Positions 36,901 through 51,900 of a DNA stretch of 64,000 bases are shown piece after piece. The DNA comes from Tyto alba (taxonomy: Eukaryota; Chordata; Aves; Strigiformes; Tytonidae). The stretch is from contig NW_024881329.1 in NCBI RefSeq assembly GCF_018691265.1, forward strand, positions 4,278,001 to 4,342,000. Direction: 5' to 3'. A model generated the notes under the pieces. It searched no databases. It was not told the DNA's origin and saw nothing but the letters and a program-made list of their open reading frames with translations. The first letter of the stretch is position 1. Each line of letters opens with the position of its first letter. The position numbers and the translations under genes are program-made.

Positions 36901-39900
36901 AGGTTTGGGGGCTGCTGGGAATTGACTTGCTCCAGAGCCATGGGAAGAGGGCCTCCTGGCATGGTGTCCCTCCAAGGGTTGATAGTGGTTACCCCAGCAG
37001 ACAGACAGTTAGGAAATAAAGAGGGGAAAAATACCTATGGGGCAGCTAAGGAAACTTCCCCACTCCAGCTTTCATCGTTCCCGTGCACCCAGGGAGGCTG
37101 CCCTGCCTCGCCGCCCCATGCCTGGAGTCAGAAAGTGAGGGGGCGGCGGGTGAGCGAAACCCTGTTTTGTGCACGTGGTGGCTAGATCGCAATCAAAACT
37201 GCGTGTGTTTGTGAAGCTACCTTTGCTAAACAATTATGGATGTTTGAACACCGCTCCCCTCAGCCAATGCTTTGAAAGCGCTGGGTCTCTGTGCGGAGTG
37301 GTGCCCTGCCTGGTCAGCTGTTAGCTGTGTTTCTGCAAGATTGTGTTGAGGTGGTGGCTGATATTTCTTGTCAAGCCTGGCTTAACAGCCCCAAGTAATA
37401 AGTGTAAAAAATGGGGAGAAAAACCAACCAAACAAAGCAAAACAAAAAAACAAACAAAAAAAAAACAAAAACAAAAAACCAACCAACCAACAACAACAAA
37501 AACAAACAAACAAACACCGAAAAACCCCCAAACAAACAAAGAAAACCTGGAATTTTAGGGAAAGGCACAAAATATTTTGGGTCTGGCCTCACTAGCAGAG
37601 GCAGTGTTGGATGGCTGAACGTGGCCTTCAGCGTGCAGGTTGCACAATGAAGCAGTGTCTGCTCATGACTCACTGGAGCTTCATCTGCTCTTCCCACTCC
37701 TGGACTATTTCACGACTGGGCAGCAAATCCAGCAGTATCACCAGGGATTGAAATCCAGGGAAATACTGGTTTCTTTGTTAACAGAAAATAGCAAGCACAG
37801 AATAGGCGGTGGTTAAGTCCCTGAACTGGGATTTGGCTCTGTCACGATTTTCCTGCAATGAGAGTAAGTCATCCCATCCCTCTGCACTGTTGTCCCTCAT
37901 GTATATTATGAGGCAATTAGATGTTTTTTCCTTCTCTCTCTCAATTCATTTACAATATTGATAGTTAGATTATGCAGTCTTTGGGATGCAGACTCTATCA
38001 TGAGGTGTGCTCATGCAAATATCTACTACCTCAAGGAAACACATCCAGTTTTTCCTGGATGTATCTTCTTCATCCCCTTGTGTCCTGGGCAGGCAGAGTC
38101 TTTGTGAGCCCAGTTACCATCCCATTTTTGGATTTTGTCTATTTTTGTTTTTTTTTTTTTTAATTGCTTATCAAAAGCAAGTGCTAGCTTTTTGCTGTTT
38201 CAGGGAAAACAGCAAAAAACCCCTGAGCTCAACTGCCATTGTGCACAGTGGTGGGACAGTCCCAGAGGTTGAGGGCTGAAGTGCAAGGCTGCAGAGCTGA
38301 GTCTAGCAAGAGCCAGCAGAGTGACCCAGAGGGCAACATGAGGTGGCACAACCTGCCTCTGTTTGTGCCTGCACATGTTCGTATGGACAGCTCTCTCCTT
38401 TACATCTCCTAATCTTTTAGATTCAAAGGGTCATGGTTACGTTTCATTCTGATCTGCTTCGGTGAATGAACCCAGCCTTGTGGTGAGGTCGGGGCAGGAA
38501 GGATGTGGTGCTTGTGTGGGAAGGACTATCAGACGAGGGAGGGAGGGAACGTCGGGATGAACTGAAATGTGTGGATTTGGCACATGAAGGGTGGACTGGG
38601 AGGAGTTAAGATTTGGAGAGCTGAGGCTCTGCAGGAGAAAGGCTTAGTGCTTTTAGAAATATTGGGTCACCTGGGGCAGTAAGATTGGGACATCAAGGGG
38701 CTTGGGCTGGAGGGAAGTCGTATTTCCAAAATGGACCTTCATTTGCCACAGGAGAAGAAAGGGGACGACACACCCACTGCTGCTGCTCTCCCTTTTTCCT
38801 CCTGCCTGAAATACAACTGCTGTAAAGGACGAGTGGAAAAGTATCACTTTTGGATGAGTTTGGGGTTGGGTATTAAACCCTTACCCGTGCTTCTCTTGGC
38901 CATTGCTGCCAGATTGATGGGATGAGCAGGAGGCTGCTGGGTGGATGGGAAGACAAGACGTACACCCCATTTTCACAGGGTGCCAGTTCACCGTGACCCT
39001 GGGTGAAGGCCAGGCCGCTCAGATGGGGTGCTCATAGGGAAATAAAAAGGGTGTGACCTTTGCATGAACTACACCAGCATCCGCTGCCCCACCCAGGGTT
39101 ATTGTTTCCTTGCAGTCTCTTTATGAAACCCTGCTCACAGCCACTCCACCAGCCAGGGAGAGCCAAAGGTATGTGAAGCATTCCAGGCAGTGAAAGGAGC
39201 CAGAGGGCAAAGAAGTTTCTGAATGGCCATCTCCAGGCTAACCCCAGCGTTTGTTAGGGCTTGTCTCTTTAACCTGACAAATCATGGGTTATCACAGCCA
39301 AGGGAGAAGGTATTGCCAGCATCAGAAACACACTGTAACGTTCAGATTGCAAGCTCCTGACGGCTCAGGCTGAGCCCCGTGCTGTGCCAAGGGCTGCCGC
39401 AAGTGCCCTTAAGCACCGCTGGCAAGCAGAGATGCTGATCCAAGAGGAGAGCAATGCTAGTGGTGTGATCTGAGAGGCCAGACACCCCGGTGAGGGTCTA
39501 TCAGTGCACAGGGCAGAACAGAACACTGTGTGCTGAGCCAACCGTGGGTCTGTGCCACGGCGCATGCAGAAGCACTCCCAGTTTGCCCAGCTGGCATTTG
39601 CAGGAGGCAGGGCAACATGTCCTATAGGGTTGTATTTCATTTTCAGAGATAGGGAGCAGCAGCTTTGGAGGAGTAGAATGTCTCATTGTAATTAACTATT
39701 GCCTGGGAGGTGACTTGGTTGGCCTGGGAGAGACACAGACCCTTATACGTTCATTAGAATAATTTGCTTTTCTTTATAAAGGCATAAGGGGGTCTGCTCT
39801 GCTCTCCAGCTTCTCACTAAAGCAGAAACACATCGATCAGGCTTTCCAGAAATTACTGTAATTTTCTTTCAGTCTCACACTTGGGGATGTCTAACATGGA

Positions 39901-42900
39901 TTTTCAGAGGATAGGAATTTAGTACTCAGGATCTGAAAACTTTGAATATTTTTGAGCATCTGAGGTTTTTTTGTTTATTTGTTATTACAGCAATTGTTGC
40001 TTGCATTTTAATTTATTTTTCTTTGTGGAGAGGGGGATTATACATCTAATCCTTTGCGGTCTGTATGCAGTGTTACCTTTCTCAGTCTCACTTAAATTTT
40101 CCTTTATTCCGTGATATTCTAGGCTGAGACTTTTGGACTAATTACTTCTTTACAAAACTTCACTGTGAATCCTTTTGAAATCTGCACCGTCTTTATTTTT
40201 ATGGGATTTGGTTTGTTTCTCTTTTACCCCAGGGTATGTGATCTGAGACATATTGAAGTCATTGGAAGTGTTCCCTTTGAGTTTGGTTTTAAATCAAGAT
40301 CTGGGTAAAGAAATTTGTATAGGAAGGAAGAAAACCTCCAGAAACCTAAAAGATTCCTGCAGGATATTTCTTTTAAAAACCCAGATAATTAGAAATCCCC
40401 TTGGAAAAGCCATCTGGGGAGCATCTGAGCAATGCTTACAGGAGGCCAGAGTCTTAAGTGCTGTTCTCAGACTTTAAAAAAGGAGGGGGTTGAAAGACAG
40501 TAATGGTTATTAAAGCTGAGGATGCTCATGTGTCTGATGTTTAAGCTTATTTCCTACAGAAGCTTAGAAGGGCTTTTTCCTGATATAAAGCTGTGTAACA
40601 GATTATCTGTATTGTGTGTGATGGGTTTCTTTCCCTCCCCTTTCCCACTGTCCAGACACAGTTGGATATGAAACAGATGATAAAGCAATTCTTCTGGCTG
40701 ATGTTTTCCAGTGTAGTCCTGGATGTTTCCCAGTCTTCCAGCAATTACTTTTCATGGCAGAGAGAGACCTACTTCTAGATGGACCTATTGATGTTTAGAA
40801 AATAAATTTTGAAACCATTTGTTGAAGAACCCCTTTAGGGTAACCAGAAGAGCCTGTGGCTGGTGACACCAGGCTCACGCCTCGCACTACACCCACGTGT
40901 GTTCTCATTGCATGCAATTACATGGTCTGGGATGTGTAATTGCCTGATTGCAATCTGTCCACCCTACCAAAAGTTGCATCATTTTGATTTTGCCTGGGTG
41001 TTGTGTGGCAAGCACTTTTCAGATGGAGTCTCTTGGCCCTTGAAGGATTCATCGTTTTTCCTGTGCTTTTGTATAAAGCCTGATTATTATTTTTTAACTT
41101 ATTTCTTGGGAATGAAGGTTCATCTGTGGCAGGGAAGAATTTGCAAAAGCTAGAAAAGTACATCCATGGTGCCAGGCTGCTCTGAATAGCAGTGGAGCTA
41201 AATTGTTCAAAAGGTTTCCAAAACACAAACTCTGCCTTGATCATTACAGAATCATCCAGTGTGAGAAGATCCCATTTGCCCTTCTCCAGCTGTGCCAATT
41301 CATCCCGTTCTGTGCTAGTGAGAGGCAGGTGCCCACCAGGAAAGGGAAGGCCATTAAGGGCCATATGCGTTAGTCACCTACTTCAGCCTAACAGGCCCCA
41401 AGGTCAGATGATGCAAAAATGTCTGCCAAATACCTACCAGGAATAATCCAGTTATGAGATAAGGCCTCGCCTATCTGCAGGTCTGCCCTGAGAGGGGGAC
41501 GGGGCAGCGAGCTTGGCGCCGGGCAGCAGCGGCCCCGAGTGAGGGGGAAAGCGCAGGAATGCAAATGGCATGCTGTAACGGGGCAATGAAGCCGTCCGAT
41601 GGCACACCCGGGCACTCTTTTATTGTGGGTGAGGATCTATTTCTGCACTTTGGAAATGAGCCATCCAAAAGTAAATGTTTAGTCAGCCTTGCAAGCTGTC
41701 TGAAATGCATGACGTGCCTGTGACAGGGCAGTTTTATGGAGATGGGGCTGACCTTTCTTTGCTAAATGTGATTCTGCTATAAAGAAAACATTCAAAAGAG
41801 GTGGTAAGGTGTGGGTGAAGTTCAGTTTTCTGTCCTAGAGAGGGAGAAAAGGCAGTCTGCCACTTCTGCAAGGACTCATAAAAGGCATGGGGGGGCTTCC
41901 GCCACTGTGGAGATTTTGCCCTTCAAAACAAGCCCTGAGTTTGCAGCTTTGTCACGAAACTGAGGGTCGCTGTCAGTATTTGGCTTGCAGGCATGAGCGG
42001 AGCCACTTGGTTTTCTGTTGGGCCAGGCTTCTTGCTTGGGCCAGGAGCTGCAGCTGCAGCCTGCGAGGGCAGGGAGGAGGCGGTGCGGTGAAAAGGAGGG
42101 CTTGGTCACAGCGCTGGGGATGCCACGGCCATGGGAGCAAACGGGGACGGGCCGCCAGACACCCAGCGGGAATCTTTGCCTCGAGTCAGTGACCCAGGGC
42201 CGTGCTGCCAAGGGGCAACAGCGAGGTCTCCAGTGGGGCAGAGTGGGCCCACCACGGGGCACTGGGTGGGGTGGAGCGAGAGGGACAGCGGGCACCAGCA
42301 GCCGAGCACTGTGGCTTGGCCAAAACCTAGCTGAGAGTAAGTAGAAAGCCACATCTCCAGGCTTTGGCTCTTGGAGACCTGCAGCTCGGACTGTGTGATG
42401 GTTGGGTCTGGGGCTGAGTTTTAGTTCATTTGGGAAAGGAGCGAGTTACAAAATGTGGATCTGGGTTCAGGTTACAATTCTGCTCCCCAGGGCTATTCCA
42501 GGTGTTCAAATACAAACTTTTGGCCCAGGCCCATCTCTAATTAGGCATATTCTTTAAAAGTATTTTCCTTCCTCGGCTCCTATACTCTTGGCTTGTCTCC
42601 ACTAGCCCTCTTTGCTGCACTAGAACATGGCTTGCTGGGTATATTAATTGAACTGTTTACACACCTGGTTTCCTGCAAGAAGAGACACCTAGCTCCTTCT
42701 TTTGAAAAGTCTAGCCCAGAGGCTGTAAACAGGAGTTGTGCTATGTCTGGAAAAGCTGAACTGCTGCTTATCTGCACTCCCCCGGGCTGTGGGAGCAGCA
42801 GCAGCTGCAGACACAGGTCAGTTGAGCATGGAAACTAGCTTGCACACTCTTCCCACCAGTCCTGTCGTCCCACCTGGATCAGGTCCTCCAGCAGTTGAGG

Positions 42901-45900
42901 AGCCACCTTCTTCGCACGGTTATTCACTTTTATTGTGATGGTGACAGGATGGGCCCCACCTGGCATTTGAGTCAGCTCAGATGCATATTTTGCCTCATGT
43001 ATGAAAGCTAGGGATGTCATCCTGGAGTTCTGTCCTGTGCAGGACTGCTGATGGAACCTTTTCTCTCTTTTCATGGCTTTACCTTCCAAAGCTAGTTTCT
43101 GTCCAAGCTTCCCAAAAGCAGTGGTGAGTTCATCACCCCTTATACTCTTCTAGTCATGGCTAAGGGACCTCTTGCATAAGCTCAAAGAATGATTGTGGAA
43201 GGAAAAGTTTGGTAAGGCTTGTGTGGTGTGGATCAGATTAAATGGTCCCTCACGATCTTTTTGGGCTTACAATGTATAAGCATAAACAAGTGCCATTGCA
43301 CAACCTCGATTTCAAGGTATAAGAGGAGGAAAAAGGCAGCACAAAATCACTTGGCTGATGCTGTCAAGGATTTCTACTTCTGAGTCACATAGTATTGGAA
43401 AACCCCATAGAGCTTCCTTAGATGTTAAAACAGATGTTCAGACCCTTCTGGGGAGTCCTTCTTCACAGCAATGTGCACTCTGTACTGCCTTAAAATACGC
43501 TGATTTTGTGGACATGCTATCAGCTTCTGAATCCCACTTGGCAGCTGCTGTTTTACTGGGTGACACAGTTTTACTTTGCTGCTTCGTTTCTTTGCTGAAC
43601 ATTACTTGAACTTCACCTGGAAGATACCAGCTAACGTCTGTGTAGGGCTGTGAGTTGGGAGGGCTGGTGTACTGTGCCGCTGGTTGTCTACAGGCTGTGG
43701 AGTGCAATGCTGATGTGCTGGGCCTTGGAAGCTTTAACTTGCTGCACTACTTGAGGTTTCTGAAGCACTGTTGGTGAGGGCCCCTGGAGAAGTTCCCCCA
43801 AGGCAGGCCCTTGGGAAGGGACATGCAGATGCCTGGACTGGGAATAGGGAACAGGAAATCAGATGCACCTTAGGGCAAAATTTGCTATCCAGATTCCAAT
43901 CCAGCTAGGAACAGAAAGTGCTGCTGTTCCCAAAGCACTGGGCTGGACCGGGATTACTCCAACAAGCCCCCAAAGGGGACACAAAGTCATCCGGTGGGGA
44001 ATGAAAGAAGGCACAATATTAGCTTTCGGGTGCTCATGCCATGGGGGAACCTCCAGCAACTCTCTTTGGGACCAGCACAGCTCCTAATCACCCAGCAAGC
44101 AGTGACTTTGTCGTTGAACTTTATGTTGGCGTTGATTCCTGCTTGGCTGCTGAGTGTTGGTTATATGCCATAAGTGTTACGAGCTGTAAGGGCTGGGAAA
44201 TCTCAGCTCTGGAAAAAGGCCCAGAAGGATGAAGACAGCAGGTACTTTTGTCCAGGCTTGCGTCAAAACCCTTCATGGAGGAAGAGGAGACAACTTATGC
44301 TATCATTTACCCCACTTACCTTTTCCCCTTGCGTAATCATGCCTCTCTACCAAAAAAAAAAAGTCGGGGCTTTTGCTAGAAACCTGTGGTTAGCTGGATC
44401 CAGCGTGAAGTGGCATGACTGTTCGTGCTGCGCTGTGTGCTCCTGCTAATGGTATCAAATCAAGCAGGAAATTATTTTTGGAGCAGCGAAGCATGTTGAA
44501 ACCCAGCAGAAGGCAGCTGTTTGCGTAACCGGAGTTGTGGGAGAGCTGCCTCCCTTGTTGCCAAGCGCTTAACTTCCTATACTGGTGAGAAACGGTTTCC
44601 CCGCTCCCGGCAGCGTGAGCAAATCCCCTTAGGCTTGGGAGGCTGGGCTTGGTCCAGCATCCATCATTCCTGTAGCGCCTGCTTCACCGCTCTGAAAGTC
44701 CCTGGACGCTTTTCTGCAGGGATCTAAACTACCCGATTCTGACTCCTTAGATCACCGCTCAGTCCTCTCCTTAAAAACAAATGCCCTGCAAAATAAAGGG
44801 TTTTGTCTAGAGTTTCAAATGCATTTTGGTTAACTCTCAGCAGAAGGCTGTATCTGGCAAACGGCCCATGCTGGAAGTGAAACATTAGTTCTGCCTCGGT
44901 CTGAGCATCTGCACTGTGTTTTTATACCCTGGCTGGGTTTCCAGCACCGGTTCGGTGCCCCGGCGGTACCGGCAGTGCTTGGGCTGCCTTCACAAGGATG
45001 TGTCCTGGCACACAGCTCCTCTGGCTGCACTTTAGCATCTCCTTTTCCATTTGGCTCGTTCAGCAGCTCCCAAGTATCTAACAAGGACTTTTTTTTTTTT
45101 TTTTTTTTTTGGAGGGGGGGAGGATGTGGTGGTGTCTTGGCATGCTGCTTCTTGTTTACTCTCTGGTAATACTGCTTCTACCTTTTCTTTCTGCTCCATC
45201 GCCTCTCGGAGGTGGCTCCAGCTGTACGTTGATGGATCTCCTATGCAAACAGGTTTCTGACCCTGGGCTTTTCTTGGCTCTTGTACCCTCATACCAGAGC
45301 AGAAATAAATCCCTTCAGTCCTACAGTGAAACGTTGTGCCCCATAAAATAGCATCGTTAATGTGGGTCATAAGATTGCCTTGGCCAGAAAGAATGAGAGG
45401 AAGCCATGGCTGCAGAGACAGCAGTTGACCTGGTGTAGATGGGGCTGAAATCCCTGCCCCCCAAATGTGATGCTTCTGCACAGAAGGGAAGGACAAAGCC
45501 AGAATGGAGAGGTTTTGAAAGCCGCCATGGGGGTATAAAGCCTTTTTTGTTTGCGGACTTATTATGTCATCCCTCGGTCATGTAAAAGTCTCCCCAGAAG
45601 AAAGAGTTTTTAACATTACTGCCTTGTTCTGGAAAAGTCCCTCCCTGATTATTCATGACCACTGACGCCTTCAGCCATGTGTCCCTTTCCTAAGGGCTGT
45701 AGGGTGTAAAGAAATTCCCTGACGCAGTGAAAGGCAGGAATAAATCCAGTGCATCCGAACTGAGTCAGTCTGAAGCATTTGTGGCTTTCCAGTTGGGTTA
45801 ATTAAGTTCTCATGCAGCCTGACTATGGTTAGAAAAGGTGTCTGTCCTGCGCTGCGTTGAAGTTTCTTACCGTTACACAAACGTACACTGGCAATGAGAC

Positions 45901-48900
45901 CCCAGAGCTAGGGTGATGAGCAGGGCAATTTCTGCACTTTATAAAAGTCTTGGTGAAGTAGATGAAAAGTTAATTTTTAAAAAATCTGTTGTTTCACTTT
46001 ATAGTAACCTTTCAACATAAGCTCTTGATGGTTTTTGGGTGGTTTGGTAATAGATGATGGAGCCTTTCATTTCTGCCCGTCCCATCCCTGTCTAGGATTG
46101 CAGCTGTCAAATATTTCACTGTCTAGGGCTGTTCAGTGTCTCATGTTTTTAGTTCCCCTTGACACTTAATTGCTCCCTGTGGCATCCTTACGCCCCGTGC
46201 CTTCAGTTTTGCTTCATTTGGTTTGGGAGGGAGACAGGATGGGCTGGGAGCACCTTCGGAGACCTCCCAGGTCCATTCCCACAGTGCTCCCTGCCCTGCC
46301 TTTCAGCTCTATTTTTTTTTATTTGTAGTGCTACTGTTGGCCTATGTTTTTTGTGCCCAAATTAGAGGGTTGAAGAAAAGCAGTGGCAACCCCCTGTTTG
46401 GTGGCTGCTTTAACTGGTCCCTCACACTTTGCTCCAAAGCCATCCTATGGTCTACAGTGCTTCAACCCTCATTTCTTGGGATCTTAACTGAAGCATTTAT
46501 TGAGTTGTACCCAAAAGGGAATTGCATTTCCTGACAATAAAATACTGTCCATCCCATAAAATGAAGTTAATGTATGAGCCTTAGAGGCTCATATTCCTGC
46601 TATGCAAAGGAAGGAAGCAGCTGCAGAGTTTGAGGAGCACTATACTAAATTAATCTGTTTGAAACCACTAAAGTAAGTCCTATTTCCTCAGATGAATGCC
46701 ATAGTTATGTCGCAAGCAGTGCCTCTATTTCTCTGCTGATATTTTACTGAAGGGTAGTTGTAGGGAAGAGTTTAATTTCTTTTGTCGCCTTATCTCTGGG
46801 AACCACTTCAGTTCCGTTTGTGACGTTCCTGTGAAGCCTAAGACTAAAAAGGGGTTTATTGTCTCTTTGAACTGCCTTTTGCTCTGAGGAATGAGGATAT
46901 AATTGTAACATAGGAAGGACAAACTGAACATGTCCAGGCTTGTCCTGCCTGCTCTTTCCCTGTTTCTTTTCTTTTTCTTTTTTCTTTTTTTTTTTTTTTT
47001 TCCCCTTGCAGCTAGCACTCATGATTGGGATTTTCCAACCGATAAAGTCTTGGCTAGCCTAGGGGCTAATATGCTCTTAGCTAAACAAGCTCTCTGGACG
47101 GCTGGATGAGCGGTTTCTTTTGATGCCAGTCAAAACCAGAGTTCACCACTATTTGTGTTTGCCACCAGAGCACCAGTCTCTTGCTGTTCGTGTCTGCAGG
47201 ATGATCGCAGAGGGAGTCTAGGGCAGATGGCTTTCATATTCCCTCTGGGATAATTTTTTCCACATGTTTAGTGATCTTTCAGTACCCTCTTCTCTTTTTC
47301 AGTCATGTTTAGATTTTATGAGAAATAGGTCTGTGGAAGAAATTAAAGGCAAATATTAACCAGACTTAAAGCAACACAAAAAGAACATCCCTAAAGCCTT
47401 CAAATCCCATGGTGTTTTGCTGTTAGGATATCTCATTTATTAGTGTAGTTAAAATACAGGGGTTTGTTGGCTGTATCTGTAAATACAATAAGTTGTGCTT
47501 AGTTTATGTCATGTAGTAAAAACATTGCCTTTGTCTGAGGCCAGTTTAACTACTAGCCTTGATCTGAAGCAGGGATTAAAGGAAAAGATAGTTGGTACTA
47601 AACTCATACCATCTTTATTCCTCAACTGCTGCTATCTGATAACTTACTAAAGAGCAGTGAATGAATCTCAAGTCCTCTCCTGCATCTTATCCATATCTCT
47701 GCTTTATGGCTGAGCTCTTTGTGCTGGGCTCTTCCATTTTGATAGGGATTGGCAGCCATCGCATCTACACCGTTGATGTTGGGCCTGATCCTGTAAAAAA
47801 CTGTCAGCTCTTCCTGACTTCGCATCTTTTCCATGATGGCCCCGACTGACCTTTTACAAACCCTTTTTCCATGATGCCCCCAGTGCAGCTGGGATTGCAG
47901 TGTTTCTCGCTAATTCCTCAGGCTCATTTTACTTGGACCCTGTGGTTTTTACTCAGTCCTTCCTCAGAGAAGTTTCCACTGACTCAAATTTGTGCTTTAA
48001 TTGAGTCAGGGCTTCAGGATGCATCCCTGGGGCGAAGCCTGTTTCTAGGGCAGCTGGTTCCTGTGGGGCTGGGCTAGCTGACACCAGTGTGTGATGGCAA
48101 GGCTCCTCAGGAGGAATTCTTGAAAGAGTAATAGGGATGTCACACACTTCCAAAATCTACATATGTGTGCTTCTCCCATCAATGGTGTTGTAATACGCAG
48201 TGCTGGTGTTGTGTTGTCAGGGTGCTGCATGACACAGCAAGTTGCATCAGTGGTGTGACTGGGGCATCAGAAAGGCTTTTGGGGATCCAGGAAAAAGAAA
48301 GAGGAGAGGAAAAGTGTGGTCCACTGGTCTGAGCACTTAAATTTCCATGTGAGAGACCTGATTTTTAAGGCTTTTTTTTTTCCACCATGATCTTTATGGG
48401 ACATTGTGAGGGCACTTGGGTTTTCTGTGCCTCATTTCCCTGTGAGTACATATGGGTTGTTTGTACCACTGTGACCCACAGAGATGTTATGAAGATAAAC
48501 TGTGAGATCTGAAGTGTGAGTTTTTTCAGCTGCTACTGCATTAGGTCTGTCTATGTGAGAAAGGAAAACTATATGAGGACTGATGTGGACCCAGGTCTGG
48601 AGATCCTGAAACTTTGGACAGTCCAGTATTTCCCTGGTGCTTTACAGAGTTATGTCCAACAGGCTTAGCAGGACTTTGAAGTCCATGTTTTAATGTTTTT
48701 GCCCTGCTGAAAATAAAATTGAAGTGAAAAGAAAACACAAGATTCTTTTTCGTTGTGCACTGGAAAGAGAAAAAATAACAACCTGCTAGTCAAAAGGTAA
48801 ATAATTTCCTCATCAACCAGTTTGTCTGTGTGGACATCTTTGGCTCACTGAAACCAGCCAGCTTCTGAGAGGCTCCAGGATATCACAAGCGCCAGTCTAA

Positions 48901-51900
48901 AATCATCATTGCTGCCGACCACTAAAGAACATGGCCCATTGCTGCCTTGAGTTACCTGGTTGTAGCATCTAAAATACAGGTGTTTCCTAAGATGTCCTGC
49001 CAAAGAAGTGTGTGGCCTCCGGCTCTTGCAACACCAGATGGCTTGAAATGTAAATTTTCCAGGTACAGCAAACCCCAAGCGTGCAGTGGGCCAGCGCTTT
49101 GCTCATTGGAGCTACAGAAATGTATAATCGGAGGTTTCCAACCTCCTCTGCAGGCAGCTGGCGGCTCACACACCGCTCACCCCTCCTTGTTTCCAGCTGC
49201 TAATTTACAATTAAGCGCAACTAAAAATACAGTAAACACTCTGCTCACAGTTTTCTGTACAAGTCCATCAGCAGGTAGCTCGCAGTTGCCGTCATTTGGT
49301 GGTGAATGGAGCAGGCTTCTGCCCTAAGCGTGTGGCTGGGTGGGGAGGCTGCCCGTGAGGCTGTCTAAGATGTGGTTCCCACCGAGCGCTCCCGTAAATA
49401 CCAGTTCAGCACAACGCAGCTGATACTAACTGGCATCCCTGTAGGTGGTCTCAGTAGTGGGGCCAAGATGAAACATGGTGCAAAGAAGGAACAAAGCGCT
49501 TTTTCCCCCTAAGGGGAGCGCCTCCAACTGAGAGCAAAGGTGTGTTAGGCAGAGCTCGAAATGCAGCCGCTGCACCAGGTCTGCAGGTAAAGGATGTTCT
49601 CGTGCAGGGCTTTGGCAATGCTGGGATCCACTGAAAGATGCAAGATGCGTAGAAGATCCTGCAATTATATTTGGCTGGTATGAAGTACCTTAAATGTGTT
49701 TTCAATTTGTTGCTCCGAAAAGTGCAAGCAACTTCAGTTAATATTGAATGTGCTTTTTAACCCAGGTAAGTTATTTTCTACTATGCTAAACAAAGTAGTT
49801 GAAAATACATCGTTCAGTGCAAAGTTTCTTTGCCGTTCCTTAGCTAGTGTTTGTCTTACAACCTGTGTAGGGGAGAAAACTACGACAATTTGCAAATATG
49901 TAACACAGAACCAACCTCCTTTCTGAATATCTTTACTGTGCAGAAACCATTGTCATTGTGGGATAAGGGAAACAGAATACTTAGTTGGAGGAGTTCAGTA
50001 AATATAGTAACAGTGAGACCACTCCTGGTTTGAGCATACGAAGCCTGCCCAAGCAAGCAGACTGTGCACCTTTAATTAATTGTTTTGCCCATTATTGAAA
50101 TGGAGTGACTCACTCTTCTCATGCAGATGCCTCCTTCTGGGGTCAAACTCTCCATGAAATCAAATCAGCTGTGCCACAGCCCTCAGGCTCTGTCTTTGCT
50201 GGAGAAAGGGTTGTTTTCATGGGGGCTGTTGTGCAATTAAGAAGTTGGAGTGGGATGCTGGGAAGTCTTCCACCTGACGTGTGAAGTGTCTTATTTGTGA
50301 CTTTTTTTTTTTAGGGTTCCAACATTGCTTCCCATACAAAATTAGCCCTAATGTGTCTTATTTCATTAAAAGGTCTTACTAGACAAAAGGCGCTGGAGCC
50401 CTTGATGCAGCATGACAAGATTTTTCACACCTCGAGGTAGGAGGTGTTGGCTGCCACTACTTGTTCCAAGGCAAGATCAGTCTGTGCCATAACTCTGGTA
50501 GGATGCTGCATTTACAGTTACTTACCTCAAGGTAAAGAAGTAACTTGTTTTGCCAGGGATTACATAGCTTAAAAATGTCATTCACATGAATGAGGTCCTG
50601 GTAAGAGATGAAATTTAAGTGTCAGACTTGGCTGGTCAATGGCTTCTCTATTTCCCTTGTTAGCCTTTGGGTGTGGGGTATGGAGGAAGCCCTTCTTTTT
50701 GCGTGACACCAGGATTGATCTCTTGGATCATCGCAGTAGCCTTACCAGTGCCCTGCTTGCAGAGGGGACTGGCAGAGGAAGAAACAGGAGTCCTTTGGTG
50801 GGCTGATGCTGGGACACCTCCAAGCACTGGCAAAATATGTCCTTGCCTGCGGCATCAGACTGTCTGCCCACAGTCCTGTCGTCTACTTGCCTGTGCCAGA
50901 GTGGCGAGAAGGCATGCTCATTGAGGAAAGCCAGAGCATCTGGTGTCTGTGTCTGTTTTTGGAAGGTGGGAGAGGTCTTCTTGGAAGTAGCAGTCACCGC
51001 CTGTCTCCTTAGTGCCAGCAAAGGCAGTGGTCCTGGCTCCCCAGAGCTCTCTTCGTGCTTTCTTTCCCAGCCAAATCCTACCCCTTCCCCTCACAGGAAC
51101 TACCCGGCCCCCACCCCTCATCCTTGGGCAGCAGAATTCAGCTTTGCCCACGCATTGCTTTGAGCCAGATCTGAGTAAGCGAGTGCATCGCAATCATTGA
51201 GAGGTAACAACTCTGGCTGATGCCAAAGCTGCGGATCCTCCAAAGCCACTGCCGTGAGCCAAGACCTGACGTGCCGGGAGTGCAGCCCAGGTTACTATAG
51301 CAAATCCTCAACAGTTTCCTGCCCAGCTGAGTCTTTTGGAGTCTGAAGCATTGTAACCTCATAAAAGCTAGAAAAAGCTTGAACTCATTCAAAAATTATT
51401 TCACACCACCTACAGTACTCTATGAAGTCAGACATGCTGTAACATATGATTAACGATGCATTCGGTGGTGAGTCACCAGGTAGTCTAGCAAGTGCTGCTC
51501 ACCTTCTAACCAGTCTGTGTGTGGGAGTCCTTACCCAGCAACACACCCAAACTGCGCGTTTTAATAATTTACCACATTCTGAGCTTGGAAGAACAGTTTT
51601 TGTTGCTTAATTAAAAAAATAATAAAAGAATTGCTTAAAGGCTTTGCCACCCATTGGGGAACAAACCTCCACCATGAAGAAGAAGAAGAAGGTGTGGGCG
51701 ACCCCAAAAACTATTACTACTTTGTATGGTTGTAGTATCCAAGAAAAAGACTGGGAAATATCCATGTTTGAGAGACGGGGGATTGCATCTTTGTGTTATA
51801 TTAAACAGTCACTCCATAAGATACATGAACATTTCTTGGACTGAAATGTAGCATTACCCTTGCCCAGCTGAGTGTCCTAAGTGCAAAGTGAGAGTTGTGG

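Noticed and set aside
43160..43275. Possible CR1 or SINE 3' end (AAATGGTCCCTCACGATC…)
   Set aside because: Only a short segment resembles a retroposon tail and nothing collinear lies beside it.
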